From Haemonchus contortus (Eukaryota > Nematoda > Chromadorea > Rhabditida > Trichostrongylidae): a stretch of 64,000 bases of DNA. Each line of letters starts with the position of its first letter. The stretch's first letter is position 1. The notes under the pieces were generated by a model. That model did not search any database. It saw only the letters and a program-made list of their open reading frames with translations, and was not told the origin of the DNA. The translations under genes were made by a program, and so were the position numbers. Positions 58,601 through 64,000 of the stretch are shown here, in pieces. The stretch covers positions 28,559,897 through 28,623,896 of the forward strand of contig LS997563.1 in NCBI GenBank assembly GCA_000469685.2, given 5' to 3'.

Positions 58601-60118
58601 GAGAACTCTTTTGGCATAATTTTTGTTACAGGAGATGAAGGTGAATTGGGCCGTGGAGCCGGGGCAACAACAACCGAAAGTTGATACAAGCAGTACGTTA
58701 CTTCTCATTGCATGTAAAAGTGTTAGTTTGTTTCGGAGAGACGTTTCATTTCAGAGCACTTCCATGTATTTGTTGGGGATCTCTCACCCGAAGTCGATAA
58801 CAAAGCTTTGAAGGAAGCCTTTGCACCGTTTGGGGATGTCAGGTAATATTCAAAATCCCATAAATCGAAGAACATTTTTTTATTATTTATCTCTAGTGAC
58901 GCTAAAGTTATTCGTGATGTGACAACTTTAAAATCGAAGGGATACGGTTTTGTTTCATATCCCAAGCGAGAGGTAAGATTTAGCTTCTGATTCTTCGTTT
59001 TCTGATGCATGATCTTTACTGCTAACAAATGTTTAAGGAGGCTGAACGCGCTATTGAGCAAATGAATGGGCAGTGGCTTGGTCGACGTACCATTCGCACA
59101 AACTGGGCCACTCGCAAACCTGGCCAAGGTGGTGGCGATCAGCCCGCATCGAACGAAAAAACTTACGATGACATCTTCAACATGACAACTCCGGACAACA
59201 CGTCTGTTTACGTGGGAAATGTGGCAGGAGGAGTATGTGGTACGTTTTAAACGTCATCACGGATGGTTGATGACATTTTTCAATCAAGGAACAGCTGGTG
59301 ATAAGTTTTTGCTTTTTATCATAGGAATCGTGCGATGTGGTGTCACACACCGCTAAGTAAATGTGGGATAGCAGCGGGGGTTGTTAGTTGAGCTCTATTT
59401 CTAAGAGGCGTTGTCCTTTATCCTCATATTTCACCTTGTGTGACAAATACCGATTTTCCAAAATTATGCTTGAACAGACACCCATTGCAGTTGACTATAA
59501 CCTATGGAATAACCCATAAGTTTACTACCATTTCAGAAGAAGACATCCGAGAAGCTTTTGGCCGATTCGGTCGCATCCTTGAAGTGCGCATCTTCAAAGT
59601 GCAAGGGTATGCGTTTGTGAAGTTCGATTCGAAGGATTGTGCTTGTCGAGCCATATTGCAAATGAACGGTGGAGATCTCGGTGGTAACACGATTCGTTGT
59701 TCTTGGGGAAAAACAAGCGATGTGAGTTTTTGCGTTATAGCAATCCCTCAAACTATAGTCTTTAACTTTTCATGTGTTGCAGTCGGATAAGCGTCAGCAG
59801 GGTTACAATACCTATGGTCAAGGAGCTTATGGGTACGGAGGACAAGCAACTGGTGGCGGTGGTTACGGTGCCCCTGCCACTGGTGGGCCAGGTGGAGCAG
59901 CGGTGGCTGCTGCAGCCCAAGCTCACCAGCAGTACTACAATTATTATGCTCAGTACTACAGCAATCCCCAAGTGATGCAGCAGTGGGCCAGGTAAGAAAT
60001 CTATAGACCTAGAACTTCGTTCATGTTCGATCAGGCGATTGTTTATTACAGCTACTGGCAGCAACAACAAGCGGGTGCTGGTCAATCAGGAACGGCTGGA
60101 GCAAATGGAAATCGTTAA
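55674..60118 (+). CDS. tiar-1: TIA-1/TIAR-type RNA-binding protein, three RRMs
   Basis: RNA-binding protein that binds U-rich RNA, regulates splicing and translation and nucleates stress granules. Exons 55674-55679, 55743-55894, 57145-57241, 58461-58556, 58632-58692, 58755-58842, 58897-58972, 59038-59239, 59537-59721, 59783-59991 and 60052-60118 join in phase to 412 codons (C. elegans TIAR-1: about 408). RRM1 runs from [15 protein letters not shown] with [12 protein letters not shown]2 has [13 protein letters not shown] and [14 protein letters not shown]3 has [11 protein letters not shown] and [13 protein letters not shown], all with aromatic RNP1 and RNP2 residues. The spacer [10 protein letters not shown] before RRM3 and CSWGK after it are family hallmarks. 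The C-terminus (about 321-412) is rich in Gly, Tyr and Gln, a prion-like region. The first exon encodes only Met-Ala. The exon 4 donor GTTGGT is weak but required. Introns 2 and 3 exceed 1.2 kb and contain repeats. Confidence 0.96.
55939..56406 (-). other. Unassigned 155-codon open frame in tiar-1 intron 2
   Basis: This open frame runs antisense to tiar-1. The translation ([13 protein letters not shown], then [18 protein letters not shown]) is His- and Pro-rich and unrecognised. It is most likely part of a repeat rather than a gene. Confidence 0.2.
56675..56692 (+). repeat. G18 homopolymer
   Basis: Eighteen consecutive G in tiar-1 intron 2, next to a segment (56690-56980) with CTCCGGAGC and C-rich tracts that looks repetitive. 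Similar G runs occur at 37157-37167, 46128-46139 and 62481-62492. Confidence 0.8.
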
Positions 60119-61040
60119 GTTTGACCGCTTATCAGAGGGGGTGCATGTAGACATTCTGTTCTCCTTTTGTCTATGATTTATATTTACTTCTTAAAATGAT
60201 CTATTTGTGTTGGATACGAGTCGGTTTCGTTTTTTATCCAGTTACAACTACTCAGTTGGTCCTTACTCCCTCGCTCGATAATTTGGTGTTACACCTGTAT
60301 TACAGCTGCTCTTTGCTTTGTGGATGTCTTTGAAGTGCTTGTTCATTGTTGTGTGTTCATGAAATTGAGGATTATCATTACATTATATTTATTTGAAACA
60401 GTACACGTCATTGGATCACCATTGCATTGTGAATTCGCTAATGGAGTCAGTGATTTCGGATGGAAGACTAGAGAAACCATTGCAATCATATGATACCGCT
60501 ACAGACGGAAAGCTGACTCACAATGAGTAGAGCGACAGTTGATAGGGTATTTCACAGGGTGAACCTCGTCTGCTACAATCAAAAGCTTAGATGGGCGTTG
60601 TTTACCACCACTTACTACTTGTTTGTTTATCTGTGCCCCTTTCCGATTGTTAATCATTGCTTAGCTCGAAGAGACCGCTATGATGCTATTATCTGACGCC
60701 TACAAGAGGTTAATCAGCCCGCGCCTTTTAAATTTGGAAGCGAGTGGTCTACTGCAGTCACACAATGAAAAGCAATGGTTGTTAAGAACACGACATATGT
60801 ACAAATACAATTTAGTAATGCGCGCTATGAAGGCTTCAAAGCTACAAGTACTGGAATTCATGATAACTGGCTAGCGCAGAGGAACTACTTTACGTAAAGA
60901 CAGCATTATAGCTGTGACTAAAGGCCTGAAGAAATAAGTACAAACATCATCAAGATAGAAAAGATAGGCTTGCTTGCAAAGATGCAGTTGTTCACACCAA
61001 TTACGTCTGAATTTCTACTGTATATTGCTTTTGAATAGAA
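60119..61040. other. Convergent intergenic region
   Basis: This lies between the tiar-1 stop and the stop of the transporter-like gene on the other strand, and must hold both 3' UTRs. No gene is recognised. Confidence 0.5.
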
Positions 61041-62265
61041 TTAAGTAGGCGTTTCATTTGTGTGATGACTATTTCGAGACGACGTCATAGATCTGCAGCT
61101 GGGGTGTTTGTCGAAGAACGAAGATTTCGATGGTTGCAGCAGTATCGTTGAGATCAAAGTGACGAGAAATGACTCGATCACGGTGAAGAAGTTTTTCCAG
61201 ACTGAAATTAGCGATTTTAAGGAGCCTGTAATTTTCAAAAAAGGTCTCTGCAGCTAATTTATGACCACACAGCGATGTGCCCTATCTAGGTATATTAGAT
61301 CACGCTGACGACACCCAGTCTCCTTAAGTGCCTTTTGCGTGATGGCTACATCCAGAGGACGTCGCGTTTGTCGCATTTGCCAGGCGCCGACGTCGATTAA
61401 AGGGAAAGAAGGGGTAATTGAGTGATTGACAAGAGGCTCTTGGGATTGTCGCAGAGTCGAGCCTTCGGGTCTCTCCTTCGAAGGATTTCGCCATAACTGG
61501 GGTAGGAGGAGGGCTACGGATGCTTTAGCATTGGAGTAAACTGTCCTTTTTCTTTTATTAGAAAACTAGCCTTGTGAAGCCGCCTCTAAATTTTTCATAT
61601 TTAGAGTGGGTGAGGCACCAAATGGAACTTTCTGGGGAGAGTCGAACCAGCAAGCTTGGAAATTGGGTATTCGGGGTATGCCAGCTCTTTGTCTCATAGA
61701 GTGAACAGAAACCCATAGAAGATCTACCTATCTGTCACAAAAGAAAGATTCCCGAACAGTGGCAACAACTAGTAACAAATCGCAACTCACAGAATGATGT
61801 CTCGATAGCTGGTAAAACGGTTCCACAGCCAAAAACGCCATATCGAGCGAGAAAGTCAAAAACGGGTTGTTGTAAACCGAAGAACATAAAGAACAGATCA
61901 AGAATTCGAAAGACCACAATGTAACGGTACGAAATCAGCTCGTCCTAGAAGTGAAACGATTTTACGGAGAATAGAACTAGACAACGGGCGAAATTGAACT
62001 AACCAGACGGGAAACCGTTGTTACCAGTATGTGAGTAGCATAGATACCAGCCAATAATGATGGAAGAGTGATGAAGTCGAGCACTTTCAGAGGTCTAAAA
62101 TAACAAATTATTCAAACGCAATATGTAACATCGTGTGAAGTCTCAATAACTCACATCAATCCTTTGTCTTGATATTCGAAATATATAACCAGACTGGCTA
62201 GGGTAGCAAATAAGCGTACGCATGGTGCTTGTAGAACCATCAATTCGCAAATTCTCACCTTCCTA
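61041..62265 (-). CDS. Organic solute transporter alpha-like membrane protein, C-terminal part
   Basis: Four exons, 62265-62155, 62094-62004, 61944-61791 and 61201-61041, join in phase to about 172 codons ending in TAA at 61041. Hydrophobic segments alternate with short loops: LMVLQAPCVRLFATLASLVI, FITLPSLLAGIYATHILV, VVFRILDLFFMFFGLQQPVF and FFTVIESFLVTLISTILL, followed by PSKSSFFDKHP and a Ser/His-rich tail. The order of a VLQAP motif, paired helices, an FR..D...FF..QQP helix and a final helix fits the OST-alpha/TMEM184 family, which moves steroid- and bile-salt-like solutes. The assignment is by remembered family pattern, so moderate. The upstream helices were not identified, so the gene is partial. 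A second frame is open across most of the last exon, but only the hydrophobic frame matches the splice phase. Confidence 0.65.
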
Positions 62266-63886
62266 CTGAAAATGCAAAACCATAAAGTAATCTCTACGCC
62301 GTTCTGTGCAAAAGGATAATGTAGATTTTTCAAAAGTGTCTTTTCACTCTTTCATCCGGAGGCATCGTAGCTCATTCAGACTTCGGTGAGCGTGAAGAGC
62401 TTCGGAGTGAGGCAAAAAAAAGCAGGGCTTCAAGTGCAATCAGCACTTTCCATGCTTTGAAGACGTCTGATGCAAAAAACGGGGGGGGGGGGAGGGCAGG
62501 GAGGGAGAGGTGCGGTAGAGAGGGAATATAGTTTGTGAGCCAGAGGAATAAGAATTTCCACCTAAGTCTAGAGATACAGGGCACAAGAGGAGTCAGTGGA
62601 GCGGGGTGAGGGTTGACAAATGCCCACTTCTAGTGGAAAGTCCAAAAACTATCACTGACGGAAGGGGCGCAGTCGATCTGGGAAAACTAACTCTGAAATT
62701 GCAGAAGCTTGGGATGGTCCATGGTCAAACAGGCATCTCAACGAAATGATCGCGATGGTTTTACTATGGGTTCCTCACTGATAAGAGCTGTTTTCACTGC
62801 CTTACTATGGGTGTTTTAAGTTCTGCGAGAACAAGATTTTCTCGAGCCTCTAATTTTGTACGGATAGTAAAATGCCGGCATACTTCCGCAACTATCGAAA
62901 AAGTCTTGCTCATTTTAACTCACCTCTCAAGTTGTATTTTCGGCAGGCATGGGAAGACACAGCAGAACGGCGGCGTCGCCACTTCGATGTGTTGCAGATG
63001 TTCACTCATTTTGCTAACCAAAGAATGGTGTCCTTCGAAAATCTGCATAAGCAGACAGATGATGACCCATAATGCCACAGAAAAATACCTGAACGAATAC
63101 AATCGTAGAATAAAAAAAGTAGACGATATCTGAGTTGAAGCTCTCTCCTATCCCAAGTGGATCGTAGCTGGAAAACCTGTTCCACTACATGAGCGTGGAA
63201 TTACTGATGAGTCAGTGCAATGGCCTCTGCTTCTCCAACATAAATTCTCCCTTGCTCATTAGGTATTCCTGCAAGGGCACTTATGTTCCTCAGCGTGTCT
63301 GTCGATTGGCACGACAGCTTTTCCAGCAGCTCTTCTTAACTTCCTTTAATTCCGATGAAATACGCGGAATTAGGGACAAGCTCGCGGGGACTGCCGTGAT
63401 GCGAAAAGGGAGGCTGTGTTCGTTCATTCGGGCAAAATAAGATTGTCTTTGCGAAAGGGTTCAAAAATAAAGGAGAGGGTTGATATTGGCGCTGTTCAAT
63501 ATATGCCCCCCATACATCAGGCTTAATCAAGCCCTCTACCGTATTTCCCCAGTCAACGTTTTTCAGATGCTAGGTAGGTACGAAAATCGTTCCACGGAAG
63601 CAAACGGGTAAAAAAAAGAGAAGAAGTGAAAAACAAGTTGATAGCCACTTACCAAGAGGTCATACTTGATCTTAGAGTTAGTTATTAGCCGGAAGAACAT
63701 TTCGTGAAAACAAAAGGTTGGGGTTCCCTATTTACGCAATCTCGCACTGATATACACGACAAAAACAATGTGCTTCATTAATGGACGAGTTCCCACTTGC
63801 TTACCATTTTCTGTAGTTTTCTCATAATTTCTACATGACCAACATTAGTCGCATTTTTCATTACTCACTCCCTCAATGGCTGCTTT
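62266..63886. other. Right-edge region with unassigned open frames
   Basis: The 5' exons of the transporter-like gene should lie here or further right. Minus-strand segments with good donors end at about 63650 (reading FFRLITNSKIKYDLL) and about 63803 (MKNATNVGHVEIMRKLQKM), but I could not connect them. A plus-strand open frame at 62872-63072 (66 codons, KLYFRQAWEDTAERRRRHFD) looks protein-like and is unrecognised. A G12 run lies at 62481-62492. Confidence 0.35.
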
Positions 63887-63925
63887 CATAGTCCGCCGGC
63901 CGGCCGGCCGGCGCGCCGGCGCTTT
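63876..63925. repeat. End of a GGCC-rich foldback repeat
   Basis: TGGCTGCTTTCATAGTCC is followed by a (GGCC)n-like self-complementary tract ending GGCGCGCCGGC. The first part matches the outward end of the element at 51319-51474, so both belong to one family or share an end. Confidence 0.6.
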
Positions 63926-64000
63926 GACGTAAAACGAATTAGTTTGTATGTGAGAAACCTACGTCGTCCGTTCCATTTCACGGTCAGAACAAGTCAGAAC

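Noticed and set aside
61071..61201. Second open frame in the last transporter-like exon (LEKLLHRDRVISRHFDLND)
   Set aside because: It does not match the phase of the preceding exon, whereas the hydrophobic frame does and fits the family.
1..64000. CRISPR arrays, bacterial operons or phage modules
   Set aside because: None seen; spliced genes and eukaryotic transposons throughout point to a nematode nuclear genome.

Overview
This window looks like nuclear DNA from a nematode, most likely a clade V strongylid such as a hookworm. The evidence is short exons with TTTCAG-type acceptors, strong acceptors a few bases upstream of several start codons (the arrangement expected for spliced-leader trans-splicing), a three-TOG microtubule protein of the ZYG-9 type, and abundant Tc1, piggyBac, Penelope-like and foldback repeats. 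The organism call is inference; no rRNA or mitochondrial marker is present.

Left part (about 1-24.3 kb, all minus strand). Three housekeeping genes run right to left. zyg-9 (XMAP215/CKAP5 microtubule polymerase; 38 exons, 1495 codons, every exon junction in phase) is followed by thoc-1 (THO complex subunit 1; 18 exons, 605 codons) and then rrp9 (U3-55K WD40 protein, whose 3' end is not found). A poly(A) signal of zyg-9 lies about 100 bases before the thoc-1 trans-splice-type acceptor, which is operon-like spacing. A TTAA-bounded piggyBac-like element sits between thoc-1 and rrp9.

Middle part (24.3-34.8 kb). No gene is recognised. It holds a GC-rich tandem repeat with CCCGCCCAC boxes, a 1.57-kb palindromic Tc1-like element with 665-bp arms, an AT-rich block and a perfect-stem hairpin.

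Right part (34.8-60.1 kb, plus strand). Two RING-CH (MARCH-type) membrane ubiquitin-ligase genes lie in the same orientation. The first (34.87-40.70 kb) has one RING-CH domain, two membrane segments and a Ser/Thr-rich tail. The second (47.85-52.38 kb, 332 codons) carries two complete RING-CH domains in tandem before its two membrane segments. A Penelope-like GIY-YIG endonuclease fragment, a tRNA-like sequence and a foldback rich in TTGGCGCCAA palindromes lie between them. tiar-1 (TIA-1/TIAR RNA-binding protein; 11 exons, 412 codons) follows at 55.67-60.12 kb.

Right edge. Four in-phase minus-strand exons at 61.04-62.27 kb encode the C-terminal half of an organic-solute-transporter-alpha-like membrane protein; its 5' exons were not identified. 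The window ends in a GGCC-rich foldback end whose terminal sequence matches a repeat at 51.3 kb.

The genes do not form one pathway. zyg-9, thoc-1 and rrp9 are core functions (spindle microtubules, mRNP export, pre-rRNA processing), the RING-CH pair would act in membrane protein turnover, and TIAR-1 in mRNA regulation and stress granules.
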